DNA of 64,000 nt, taken from NCBI GenBank assembly GCA_026027325.1, contig JAMSLZ010000007.1, positions 1,364,001 to 1,428,000 of the forward strand, read 5' to 3'. Below the pieces are notes generated by a model. It had not been told where the DNA came from. It searched no databases and saw only the letters and a program-made list of their open reading frames with translations. The translations under genes and the position numbers were made by a program. Positions 11,259-24,315 of the stretch are shown one piece after another (within the stretch, counting starts at the first letter, position 1; the number at the start of each line of letters is the position of its first letter). The stretch comes from Actinomucor elegans. Lineage: Eukaryota; Mucoromycota; Mucoromycetes; Mucorales; Mucoraceae.

Positions 11259-13194
11259 ATGGGTAATACACACTCTTCTTCCTCTGTTCATTCTGTTCCC
11301 AATAGTAACAGTAATGGTCATCATCATAAAACAAGATCGCTTCATTCAAAAGGAACAGGTCTTCGTCGATTTGGATCCAGCGCTACTTTAGCCAAACTCT
11401 ATCATCATCACAACGTTTCCTCAGCTACGGTGCCTTCCAAAGCAATTGCCTGGAAAAATCAACATGGAGAGCGTATCTTAGACATAGGCAAACCTACCAA
11501 ATTTGAACACGGTATTCACGTGGAATATGATGATGATAGTGGCAAATTTATGGGATTACCTGATGTATGGCAAGGCGATTTCCCTAGCGATGATATTCTG
11601 GACACAAGTTACCTTCATCCAAGCCTTGTACCTATTCCAGAAGGTAAAATTTTCAACGTTGCCTAACTTTTTTTTTTGTCACTCATATATGTTTGATAGT
11701 ATCACCTCAAGATAATTCAATTGGTCAACCTTATAATATACAGCATAATATTCATGTGGAATTAGATAATGATGGTGTTGGCTTTAAAGGACTACCGGCA
11801 GAATGGCAAGATCTTTTACTGTCCAAGCACGACAGACGGACCATGAAAATTGTTGAAAGGCCTGACTCTCTATTTAATGATGATAGAAAGTCTGTATTGA
11901 AAGCCAATGTATTGAAAGCTGTGCAAGCCATTCAAGAACAAGGTTTGTATGCATATTAAGGAGCTACAAAGAAACTGTATTTTAATCCCTTATTAGAAAA
12001 TACCAGTTTAAATACTACTGCTGCAGAATCCATAGGTAATCTAGAAAATTAAATGTGTAACATTCAACTTATTATCAAAATAGAGGATATTGCCGATAAT
12101 CCATCAACGGATCCATCCACCATTTACAATCAATTCGTCTTAATTGCTGAAGGAGAATCAGGCCCGTTGTATGCCGCTAAACATATTGGTACAAATCGCG
12201 TAGTTGCTATCAAGAAAATACCCAAAACTGCTACTGTCAAAATAAGCAAGATTAGAAACGAGCTAATTACCATGAAAATGAGTAGACATCCAAACGTAGT
12301 AGAATATATCACTAGTTATGTTACCAATGACGAAATATGGGTATGTTGGATGGATGGGGAGTTTAACGTGCATTTCACTGGCTAAATGGGCTTTTCATAT
12401 AGGTTGTGATGGAATTTATGGATATGGCATTATCTGATATATTATCATTGGAATCAAGTGAAGGCAATTGCATACGCATTGAGGAAAGCTTAATTGCACG
12501 TATTACGCGAGATATCCTAAGAGCTTTGACACGCATTCATCGTCTAAATCGTATTCATCGTGACATTCGAAGTGATAATATACTACTAAATTTGAGAGGC
12601 GATGTCAAACTGAGTAAGAAAAAACAAAACAAAAGTCAAAAGTATACGACTAACTTTATGTTACAATAGCTGATTTTAGTCAATGCGCTCAATTAACACC
12701 ACAACAACCCAAACGTAGTTCCATCGTAGGCACTCCTTATTGGATGGCACCAGAACTCATCAAAGGCAAAGAATATGACAGCAAAATTGATATTTGGAGC
12801 TTGGGTGTATTGATCTATGAAATGGCACAAAATAACCCACCTTATATCGAGCATCCACCTTTGAAAGCATTGTATTTGATTGCAGCCAATGGATTACCTG
12901 CATTAGACGAACCTGATCGCTGGTCAGACCAATTCAAAGACTTTTTAAGCCAGTGTACCATCATGGATCCAGCCAAGCGACCTGACGCAAGCACATTATT
13001 AAAAGTAAGACATTTTATATGAAGCTCAATGATGTTTAAAATATTAATTGTATACGGTATAGCATCCATTTATCACAGCTTCTGTTGGAATAACAGAAGA
13101 TATGATCGCATTGATTGAAAGAGCAAGACAGATCGAATCCATGCAACAACTAGAACAAGATGAAGATGTGATAGAAAAAAAATTGGCCATCTAA
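11259..13194 (+). CDS. PAK/STE20-like protein kinase with two CRIB domains and an in-frame TAA
   Basis: Exons 11259-11643, 11700-12035, 12084-12340, 12403-12613, 12670-13004 and 13063-13194 total 552 codons in one phase. Residues 1-6 (MGNTHS) fit an N-myristoylation signal. Two CRIB motifs follow: IGKPTKFEHGIHVE (exon 1) and IGQPYNIQHNIHVE (exon 2); both bind Cdc42/Rac-type GTPases in the family. The kinase domain keeps VAIKK, the catalytic loop as HRDIRSDN, GTPYWMAPE and DIWSLGV. DFG is changed to DFS, and the first Gly of the P-loop is Ala. Codon 215 (11957-11959) is TAA, with homology resuming in the same frame. Either an 18-nt segment starting GT and ending AG is removed, the stop is read through, or the gene is truncated to a CRIB-only protein. 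Confidence 0.7.
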
Positions 13195-13985
13195 CCAATT
13201 TATTCTCATCACTCATGTATACCCCCCTTCTCCTTTAATAAAAAAAAATGCTCTTCATTTATACATAAAATTGTGGGCTGTAATGCATTTCAGGTACAGG
13301 GACTTTTTAAACTTGTGTGATTTTTTTTACGGTGATACAATACATTGGCACATGGTACCTGTTTGATAACACGTCCTTTTTTAAAATTGTTTTAATCAAG
13401 GATATAACAGAAAAGGGAAATTTCAGGCACAATAAGTGTTAGTTTACCCGAAAGTTTCAGCTGAGTATAGAAATTGAGGGGAGTACTAATCTTTAGTTTG
13501 AAAATAAAGTATCTTCTCAGTTAGTACAACATATTGTTTAATAGCAGTTCTGATAGATGCAGCAGCTTATTTTGGACTTGGACTAGTCATCAGATTTGAG
13601 ATTGCGTCGGAATCAGTTGAAAGATCTATAAATGTATGTAAATTGCTTATTTACTACTAATTGTAAGTAATACCGTTTGTTGCAATCGAATCAAATAGTA
13701 AGGACTACTTGTCAGTTATGACCTTCCATATGTCAATGATATTTAATTTAATGCTAGTCGCTAGAATATAGTATACTTGGAGTTGCTTTGTCGAATAACA
13801 CTAGTTCTGATAGATACACTGATTTATTTTGAACCTATGCTTGTATTCAGATGTAATAAGAAAAAGGATTTGGTCGAGATGTTGAAATTCAAAAGAACCA
13901 CTTTCCAAGTATATTTAAGAGTATGTAAATAAATTTTTGCTGTGTTTTTCACCTTAGGGTAATGCGTGAATTACGAATGTATTTG

Positions 13986-14021
<36 letters not shown>

Positions 14022-14599
14022 TTTCATAATTGTGAACCTAAAGGTATACATTTAGTGCTTTTTTTGGGAGTTTTATTCCATTTTCGCCCCATTTCAACAT
14101 TTCGACTAAGTACTTTTTCATGTTACATCTGAATACAAGCATAAGTTCAAAATAAATCAGTGTCTATCAGAACTAGTGTTATTCGACAAAGCGACTCCAA
14201 GTATACTATATTCTAGCGACTAACATTAAATTACATATCGTTGATACATACAAGCAAGCTTTGCGAATCTTGAATATTTCAGTCGATCCCAATCAAATAT
14301 CGTATCTGATAAGTAGTTCTTACTCAGCGTAAGCTGTTATATCTCTTACAGCCTTGATCAAGCAGCAAATATAGCATAATGTGTTGATAAACTATTGCAA
14401 ACTACATGTATTTAAATTATTTACAACAACTAATTTCTAGATCTTGATTCAGTATTCCATCAGATTCGCATCCCATGTTATAATGAGTTGGTCTATTGAA
14501 TAGAACATTTGTTTAACTGCAATGCAAAAAATGTACTTTCAAGTCAATAATGAACAGTAAAAAAAAAAACGATATCATTGTCTCGAGAAACTACTTTAT
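13195..14599. other. intergenic region with fold-back element
   Basis: No coding gene. It holds the long inverted repeat at 13730-14248, a run of about 34 A at 13986-14019 in its spacer, and diverged copies of the dispersed repeat near 13545-13632, 14270-14312 and 14440-14480. Confidence 0.6.
13730..14248. repeat. long inverted repeat (fold-back / MITE-like)
   Basis: The left arm, about 13730-13857, reads as the reverse complement of the right arm, about 14121-14248, with only a handful of mismatches and one 2-nt gap over about 120 nt. The spacer is about 263 nt and contains a long A run. The arm ends show no obvious short target duplication. No transposase frame is inside, so the element would be non-autonomous. 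Confidence 0.85.
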
Positions 14600-16040
14600 T
14601 TAACAAAAATCATACAGATACTTGTCTATTTCAAACTTGACAGACCTCGCCGCTTGCCTCACAAATTCAAAATTAACATTGCATTTATACTTGGCGCCAT
14701 CTAAACGATCCATAGCAGTTGTGCGTACTAATAATCTCAAAGTAGTTAAGCTTGTGATTTGTAACTGAATATCAACTGTATCTTCCAAATCATCATCATC
14801 AATGATACTATAAAATATGGCCAGCATACGTTCTACAGGAAAGGCTTTGGGGCCCAGCAATTGCTGTCGCATCTTGCCGCCCAGTTTATCTACCTTGGCG
14901 CCGCTCTTTCTTGTTCCTCCGCCCTTCTTCTTTCTCACTGATTCATTTGTGGATTTGGCAAAGTAGCGTACATCAAAGCGAGGTGGATTGTAACTAGCCA
15001 AATACGAAGCAATTAGTAAAAATCGGGTATAATAGGGTAGATCGACCCATTGATGTGCATTCGAGGTGGAAGTGGGGCTGCTTGTCCATTCAGCACTCGA
15101 GATTTCTCGTAAATAAAGTTTCTCGGTTGCGTCTGCAAAGTAAGGTTGTGCGTGTTTAAATAATTTGGCCTTTTCGTGTTTCTCTACCACGCCTGACTGA
15201 AGTGGCTTGATGTAAATGGGAAACAGCAAGGACGCGAAGTAGCGTAACTCATTTAAATCTTTACAATTGTGACAAAAGATATTGTAAATCAATTCTAAAA
15301 ATCCAGTGTAAAATTCAGTATCGAGTTCTTCCGTAGGTTTAAAGTCGAGCTGAAGGATTTTGAGCGTGTCTTCGCGTGTATATTCTGGAAATCGGATCAG
15401 GTAGGGTTCAATGCCACCGCCTTTGATACGAAACTTTTCAAAAACAATATTGGAAATAAAAACGACGCAAATGTTTCGTTCAGTAAGTTCGGAGAGTCGT
15501 AATAATACAGGAAGTAAAGTGCTTTGCATATCTCGAAGTCGCTCTGCGCGATCCAAGATCTTAAAAAAAAAAAAGTTAGAACGCGATCATCAAGGAAAAA
15601 AAAACAGACATTACCAAGTATTTTGTTTTCGCGTCTGGAGTGAACTGATCTCGGATAGCTTTGACAAATTGTTGTAAATTGTTAATACTGCGACTAGACA
15701 TGTATCCGTTATTATGGCCCACTCTGTGTTTGATCAAGCTGTTGAACGCGTGTTCAAAGAGTAATCGAGGTGTAAAACATTCAACGCAATTAACGTAAGC
15801 TTCGAAAGGTCTAAAGTATTCTGTTACGAGTGTTGTTTTTCCAGTAGAAGGTGGACCATATATAAATATGCTTTGAGGCGAAAAGTCTTGACAAGTGGAC
15901 TAGAATAGCAAAGTTAGATCGATCCAGTTTTGATCAGCTCCTCATTCAAATTACTGTACTCCAAAAGTTGCACTTTTCAGTTGTTCAATTTGCTTTTCTC
16001 TCCCCGGAAAGCGAGCTATTAATTCAGTATACCTTCCCAT
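14600..16040 (-). CDS. ORC5: origin recognition complex subunit 5
   Basis: Exons 16040-15960, 15899-15615 and 15559-14600 give 441 residues, close to the usual 430-480. The N-terminal AAA+ part shows the Walker A loop IYGPPSTGKTTLV and a Walker B-like KYLILDRAERL that is rebuilt across the second splice. The C-terminal winged-helix part ends in EIDKYLYDFC. ORC5 belongs to the six-subunit ATPase that marks replication origins and loads MCM in the nucleus. The ATG chosen begins MGRYTELIARFPGREKQIEQL; the frame is open further upstream, but that stretch looks non-coding. The gene is divergent from the ubiquitin-L40 gene, with about 300 nt between the two starts, probably a shared promoter region. 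Confidence 0.92.
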
Positions 16041-16348
16041 AGTAAGAAAAAAATATATAGATATGGTACTAGAAGAAAGGAACAGTTCATTTCTTGAATA
16101 GTTTAAATTAGCAGGCATGATCCTGCCCGGATTTTTTGAAAAGTCACACATTCCGGCCCGCACCTGCTTCCACTTCGGTATGCTCCGCACAATTTTTTTT
16201 TGGGTGGATAAGTGAAGATCAATGAAGCGAAATTGTTTGTATCCTCCTCTATTAACCGTCTCGTAAAGGTAATCATCAACGACCATCCATCCATGTAGAA
16301 TCATTCAATGTGAAGCTCATCAATCCATCCACTCCATTAGTTTTTACT

Positions 16349-16915
<567 letters not shown>

Positions 16916-17853
16916 ACTACTCGCTACTTGTGGAAGTCTTGTTTTTTATTATTTATGTCGATATTTTGACATGTTTCAATAAAAATAATATTAAGCTTAT
17001 ACGTATAAAACTTCTACTATTGTTTAATAGATCGTTTTGTGGGAAAGGGTTGATTTTAGAAGTAAGTCAAAAGACATGCTGTTGTCATTGAACCTATTTG
17101 TGAATGAGAATAGATGCTATTTTTTTTTAGCGCGTTATCTATTATACATATATGAAAGTTCATTTCTTGAACGCATGTCTAGTTTTTTTTTGTATGAAGT
17201 CAGGTTAAACCTCCCCCAAAAAAAACTAAAACAAGATTGAAATCAGGATAATCTCGAATCATGTATATATAAAAGTTTTCTCAACAACTTCAGTATAATC
17301 TGTACACCAATCGAAACACAATTTCATTTTGCACAATTGTTATTAAAAGATCTGATGTTTATCACGACGCTTTATGACGCAAAGCTCGCGTCAAAGTAGC
17401 TAACTACCTTTTTTTTTTTTTACTTCTGTTTGATCCTCGGTCTTGAAATTCCATCCTTCCCATTGTCTAATATTATAAATGCAGTGCCGTGACTGCAAAT
17501 ATCAATCATTGTATTTAATCGCAGCTAGCCAATATATACGTGGAAACTTAAACACAATCTACCGGTTTTAAACAGTCTAATGATATTATGTTTACGCGTT
17601 TCCTTCTATATAACGGTGCCACAATAACCAAAAATAAGGTGGAATGATAAAGAAGGTACCTTTTTTTCTCATCAAAAAGTGCCATCATCACTTGTATGTA
17701 TGTGTAAATGCTGTATCATGATGCTTTATGTATAAAGAAATGTCGTGATTTGAAAGACTCGTTTTCTTCTTTCCCTTATTATTCACGTATATATGTATAT
17801 ATGATTTCTTTTTCCTTTAAATGTATTCTCTTTGTTTAATATAATGAAAAAAT
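16916..17853. other. intergenic between eL40 and Ran genes
   Basis: Convergent 3' regions of the ubiquitin-L40 gene (+) and the Ran gene (-). AT-rich with several T runs. No gene or RNA was recognised. Confidence 0.5.
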
Positions 17854-18754
<901 letters not shown>

Positions 18755-19015
18755 ACTACATAGAAAAAGAGTATCTGGTTAATCATCCATCGTGAAAAAA
18801 CGCGTCTTTTTTCGTTATTTCGTCGTTGAATTCATCCATCCATTGTTGAATCCAAATATAACGGATGTTTACCTTGTTGCTTTTGTTTATATAAAGAAAA
18901 GGGTTTATTTAACAAGAGAAAGAAGAAGAAAAAAGAAAGGAAAAGGTAGGAATCTCAAAAAATAGCCCAACCAAACAGAGGTCTGAGCCGGGGCTTTTTT
19001 AGGCTGGATCTGAGT

Positions 19016-19943
19016 TTATGATAGCATCACGCTATCAAGCAGGTCTTCTACAGTTACTGCGGTTGATGTTTCTTCTTTAGTCATTTGTTGTTGGCGCAGT
19101 TTACCTTCCATACGTTTACGTTCTCTGCGGTCCTCTTTGGATTCCCATTGTTGTTTGACATGAGCCTTGTTAAGTTCTACCTTCATAGCCTCTTCAAATA
19201 TTTTCATACGACTCATATTCTGTTCAAACTTTTGATTGGACATGGTCAATAACAAAAACAAGTAAGCAGGGTCAACAAGGCAATGAATTGTGTTGTTTTG
19301 AACATAAGCAATTGGTGTATCAATCTTGTGGGTGCTTCGAATAGCCAACATATGACGACGTGAAGGTGTAATGCCCGAATTTTGGTATCCAACTTGATAT
19401 GCTGTACCTAGTAAATGCATTGCTGTTTCTTGACTGCTTGCTTCAATATGCAAAATCTATTTAAAATATGAGTTTTAGGCGCATCCTTTTTTTTTTTATG
19501 CGCTTATTCCTTACCAATGGCTCAAACTTGAAGTAAATCAATTGTCGGCTCAGAATATCTTTGGGTCTTGTTTGATCAAATACAACTGGACGATCAGTGC
19601 CAAATAGCAAGTTCACTATCCAATCATCGTGGTTATCCAAGTCAGGGATTGCAATAGGATCATGACTGACGTAAAGCCAAGTACCACCTTTAGTGGTCTT
19701 TTCTGTGATCGCATTGGGATCTGTTATTTCCTCGGGATCTTTTTCGAGTCCTTCACAGTAGACGGCGACACGGCCCGAACAGCTACTGGTCGTGTAAAAG
19801 TCGGGGTGCTGATTAATGACATGCATTAGATCGAGAATGGGCGCATCAATGAACCCTTTGGGCGACTTGTCACGACGCTCGGGGTCCAAGTATTCTACCA
19901 ATGAAGAAACTACTTGGGTTTTTCTAGTATGGAATCCTGACAT
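19016..19943 (-). CDS. TYW3: tRNA wybutosine-synthesizing protein 3
   Basis: Exons 19943-19515 and 19456-19016 encode 289 residues. The family core is clear: DKSPKGFIDAPILDLMHVIN, then YTTSSCSGRVAVY, GGTWLYVSHD and LIYFKFEPLILHIEA, the last rebuilt across the splice. TYW3 is the SAM-dependent N4-methyltransferase step in making wybutosine at position 37 of phenylalanine tRNA. The C-terminal 60 residues are a Lys/Glu/Gln-rich probable helix (KQQWESKEDRRERKRM). The start at 19943 (MSGFHTRK) fits the family; an in-frame upstream Leu/Phe-rich leader exists but is not conserved-looking. Confidence 0.93.
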
Positions 19944-20102
19944 GAAGAAGAACAAAAAGATAAAAAAGACCGAGAAAAAATTTGCCTTGTCATTCTGACT
20001 TTGAAACAGTTGGTATGGAAAATGAAGCACTATGGTTGCTAGAGATATTAAGCATAATGTTTGCTATGGGCTTTTATTACCACCAAAAAACCAGTTTTCG
20101 GT

Positions 20103-21080
20103 TCACTTTGACGTTGATTCAACTGTAGATGTAACACTTGCATAACGTACAATCAATCGTTTGATACTTGAATATACATTTGAGGACACTGTAAGCGCTA
20201 GACTACTGTCATTATTGGAAGATATTAAAAGCCATTTGTCTAAATGTAAAGTCGAGTATTGTATAGCTTCTCTGGTATAACTCGACAGGTAATAGCGTAA
20301 TCTTAAAAAGTGAATAAATACAATCAATGCTAACACAGAAGTACGAAACCTTTGAATATAGTCTGTTAACACAGTTACTTATTCAATCCCATCTGATATA
20401 ACTTACAGTAAAATGCCAATCACAATTCTTGCTAATATAACTATCACTTCAGTATAGGCAACGCACCGCATGGCTGTTGTATGGTAGTTATCTGTAAAAT
20501 TCTTGATCTTGCTATCAAGTAACGGTAATGAAGCCGGTAGCAATGGCATTAAACGGGTCCTTGTAAATGACAATGTATGAAATATCGAAAATACAAAGAA
20601 AGGGATCAATGTTACTATCAAGCAGTTAGTATCCAATAGCTTTCAAGTGAGCACTATTACCTGTCATGGGCTGGTAAGAATACCAGTAGAACGCTATAAC
20701 AAAATAATGAACATTTTCATCACATAATACATTTGCGCTCAAAAGGTTAACCTAATAACGAACAGTTAAATTGACAGTTTACTTTTTTTTTGAGGGGGAT
20801 ATTTACGCCTATCGAATTATAGATAACAACTGCATAGGATAGTAATACACCGAGATACGCGCGTTCATAATATACAGTGTTTGTATTTAACGATAATACA
20901 GAGCTGAAATAGAACAATCCATGACAAACACAACAGACGTGTCCTAGCCACCAATAAAACTGTCGTTCCTAGTAAACACTTACGCGTTAGTTTCCATTAC
21001 GAGATTAGGCTTCATTAAGTGCTCACTTGTAAAAGGGTATATAACTTGGTTTTCAATGAGACTAATTCAGTCATCATCAT
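20103..21080 (-). CDS. TMEM33/Pom33 family membrane protein
   Basis: Five short exons, 21080-21027, 20968-20807, 20751-20661, 20614-20407 and 20349-20103, encode 253 residues. Splicing rebuilds the family signatures: WWLGHVCCVCHGLFYF and RAYLGVLLSYAVVIYNSIGV (membrane segments 1-2), CDENVHYFVIAFYWYSYQP, then VTLIPFFVFSIFHTLSFTRT, and a late ALIVFIHFLRLRYYLSSYTR. Fungal members (Pom33, Per33, Tts1) are ER/nuclear-envelope proteins that help place nuclear pores and shape ER. Three Met codons follow each other at the start; the first was taken. Introns of 46-58 nt carry clear branch points. The last 25 residues are Ser/Thr-rich. Confidence 0.88.
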
Positions 21081-22140
21081 TAGTTTTAAAAAAGAGGGTC
21101 CAAAAGAGATAGGAAAATCCAGGAACAAAACTGTAGTTCAAGATGAAGCAACGGTCACATTGAGCGTATATCTCGTAAGGTATAACCTTTAAATACAATC
21201 TTGGTCATGTCTTTTAGCTGCATACGTCTCAGCTTAATGTTATAGACCAAAACTCAAACTTATTACTAGAGTTTGATTATATACATTACTTTCTCTTGTG
21301 CAATTCTTTTTGTATCGAAGATTAAGCTTTTTTTTTAAACTAGTTACAAAGCTAAAAGCTCAAAACACAGTCGTATAATTTCACAATAGCTCTTAGCTTT
21401 TACATAGAACATGGCATAATTTTGAGCTATTCGAAACAAAATCAGATCCTGTACATATTTTGTTAATTTACTTTGTGCCCATCAATAAAGGCAAGCTAAT
21501 TAACTGAAAACAACATGGAAGATTGATTGAAACGTTTTAATCTTGTTTATCCAATGAAATGTTTTTAAATAAATGACTTTGGTTTGCCGACAGCCAATCA
21601 AGTTCTTAGTTAAGAAACAAATGCAACTGCTATTTCTTTTATTTTTATCACATCCTTCAACTTTGCAAGGCTTTAATCATATGCACATTTGCATGCTGGC
21701 CGAACATTTCATTATTCAAAATGTAATTGATTGGCTTTGACTTCAATATTGGATAAAAAGAATTAATATAATGTTTTCACAGTATAATCTACTTATAATC
21801 TTGTTAATTACTTGTTTCTTGATTGCTGCAGTACTGTAATATATCAGCTAAGTTTTCTGACATCATGTAATCATAAGGCTTGTAGTATACATACCTCGAG
21901 CTATGCAATAGAGATTTTTTAGTCTTCCGTTTAACTTTCTCACAATATTTTCTTGAAATTGATTGAAGCTCCTCATTCATTTCAACATATATATATATGA
22001 AAGGTAATGCTCAGTAAATGTATTGCAAGTAAAAACAAATGAAGCTAAAGAATACAAAAGGATAAGAAAAATGCGTTTTTTTTTAAAGAGAAAGCTTCTT
22101 TGGTTTTACCTATGCATCCTCAAATTATCGTACTGAGGGA
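21081..22140. other. intergenic, no gene seen
   Basis: AT-rich interval between the TMEM33/Pom33 promoter and the Harbinger relic. No coding frame, RNA or repeat stood out. Confidence 0.45.
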
Positions 22141-22740
22141 ACAAAAATACAAGCTTTCAAATTGTTAACTGGTGTAGTTAAATGATGGTGTTATTCTACT
22201 ACAGAGAACCTGGGGTACTTGGCCTGCAAGATATCTTTTAAAAGTCATATGGGAAAGCTTAGGAGTTCTCATATGATTGATAACTATTGGTGTTGAAGGG
22301 CTTGTCGATGGTATTGACAAATCCTCCTCCAAACCCAATCCCAATAAAAAGTTCAATACCATTGGCAAGTCCTCAGCTATCAGTGGTGACTCTTCTACTT
22401 TTAACGGCAATTGGCTTATATATATCGAAAAAGTAAAAGCCTGCTTGGAACAAGCGATTGAGGAGAAGTTGAAGAAAATGGAGATACTATAATTAAAATT
22501 CTGACTCTTAGAAAACTTTGAAAATTAATTTTTAGTAATTTTTTATTATATAAATGTATTCTTCTGAACAATGATGTATTGAAACAAAACATTTTAGCCT
22601 TTATTATTATGAGACAAGAGAAGGGAGTGGTATCTAGCCATCATTATTAGTATTGGAATTGGTATATGAGGGTGTAGAAGGAAGAGGAAGATGGTTGCTT
22701 GTAAAAGGGCTAAAGTTTTCATTTTTTATTTTTTATTTTT
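22140..22740. other. flank of the Harbinger relic with unassigned ORFs
   Basis: Overlapping small frames occur on both strands around 22165-22492 (minus: LPLKVEESPLIAEDLPMVLNFLLG-like; plus: Lys/Ser-rich). Neither is recognisable. They may be debris of the neighbouring DNA transposon. Confidence 0.25.
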
Positions 22741-23930
22741 ATTCGTGAAAATTTTCGTCTAAAGGATTATACCATCATTAGTCCTGACCCCTTCCAAAGA
22801 CATATCGAAACCCAAAATAACACTGTCAAATTTGAGTTTATACTTACAAATACAGACATTTTGAAAAACACAACAAGAGGTGACAATGTTGATGATATCA
22901 AGTTGATCGTAAACCTGAACTTTTTTGCTTAATATCATCCAACGAACAGTTAGCAAGCCAAATGCTCTTTCAACTGCCATCCTTTGTTGCCAAGTGCGCT
23001 CTATCAAAAATTCTTTTGTTTGAATCTTGAATACAAATAGCCTTGGAATAAGGCTTAATCAGGCTTGGGCCCAATGGATATACTAAATCAGTAACGATAT
23101 AACTATCATTTGGGAAATAAGCGCATCGATTTGCTAATATTTCAGTAACAAGGCCACTGTCATTGAAAGCAGAAGCGTCATGGCTTCTACCTATTACAAT
23201 AATAACAAAGAGCAGTCAGTAATACGTGACGGTAATCGGCTCAGATCAACAGCTATTATCTGAATCATCTTGGCAAATGTATATATACCCACAGCTAGCT
23301 TCACATACTACAGTAATCTTGGCCCCTTCTACCACGAAATATCAAACTATAATGAGCATTGAAAGATCTATAGATGATGATATTCTTGCTGTGCAAAGCA
23401 CCAATCGCATTAGACAAACAAATGCCTCCATTTTTTGAGGTTTCGAAACCCAAGGCAATGTTGAGTGCTCTGTCAGGGTACGTAAGTCAAAAAATAAGGT
23501 TACCAAGGATATCTTTAATAGCGCTGCATATCATGTTGGTATGATTGTTGTAGCTTCCATACGAGACACTCAGGCACATATATACATGCCAATATCCTTG
23601 ATGAGCCTTGGATAAGCGTAATAATACTGTAGCAAAATGCTGATAAGATGGTCTAACATTGGGCGCAGTGAATGTCAAAACAGGATATCTCGACAATTTT
23701 GCCACAAGTCGTTTCCATATTGAGCGAGGCATACGACAGGTCACCCTGTAACTGAAGATAATATTGGCGGCTGAATTAAATTCAAAAAGATTAAGCTCAC
23801 CAGCGAGATCAATAAAACCTGTCAAGTTTGGGTGCTGGCTCCCAAACCACGAGTATTGACTGATAGCATGATTGCCAATCGTTCTGATTCTAGCAAATAT
23901 CTCCCCTGCTCTGAAGAAAAGTAGCATGTG
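22740..23930 (-). pseudogene. PIF/Harbinger-type DDE transposase relic
   Basis: The N-terminal part (23927-23487) reads as a transposase helical region, including RMPRSIWKRLVAKLSRYPVL. A central broken part (about 23440-23230) holds the IGALHSKN word, equivalent to the family IGAIDG motif, and an RGRRGQ word. The C-terminal part shows GRSHDASAFNDS, YIVTDLVYPLGPSLIKPY with the second catalytic Asp, then QRMAVERAFGLLTVRW, which is highly typical of the family. Stops and frame changes in the centre show that the copy is inactive. A possible intron near 23487-23450 may explain one break. Confidence 0.75.
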
Positions 23931-24315
23931 GAGGATGATACTATATCACTGATAGAAATAAGTGTTCATATAGCTGTACCCAAATCAATCTTGCTCAATT
24001 AGACAACGATTATATCTGAGGGCACTCTTCCATTTCTTTTACAATCATACTAATAAGCCGTTGGCTTCGTAAGATTTCATTCATAACAAGATTCCAATAT
24101 TTTGATTATTAAAAGACTGTTGAGTGGCGAAAGATAATAAAATAGAGAAAGAAATCAAAGAAAAGTTAGTCTGATGGTTCTCTTTCGTTTCTACTATAAC
24201 ATAACTTCTATTATTAAAGAACCGGTTACCAATAAAAAACGGAAAAAAACCAAAAACAGCGATGTTGTGAGACTGGGCAGTGGATTGCCATAATTTTCTT
24301 TCATTATCTAACAAG
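23931..24315. other. intergenic, promoter side of PIH1D1-like gene
   Basis: No gene seen. It separates the Harbinger relic from the PIH1-domain gene on the plus strand. Confidence 0.4.

Noticed and set aside
11957..11959. Stop codon reassignment
   Set aside because: TAA ends many other genes here (for example eL28, Ran, TBP, ORF of PIH1-type neighbours), so the standard code holds and the in-frame TAA needs a local explanation.
15951..16304. Extended 117-codon start of ORC5 upstream of 16040
   Set aside because: The upstream part shows no similarity to ORC5 and overlaps the presumed promoter shared with ubiquitin-L40; MGRYTELIARFPGRE is the family-like start.
22624..22760. TTTTTATTTTTTATTTTTATT tract as possible transposon end or terminator
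   Set aside because: Simple AT-rich sequence without matching partner at the other side of the Harbinger relic.
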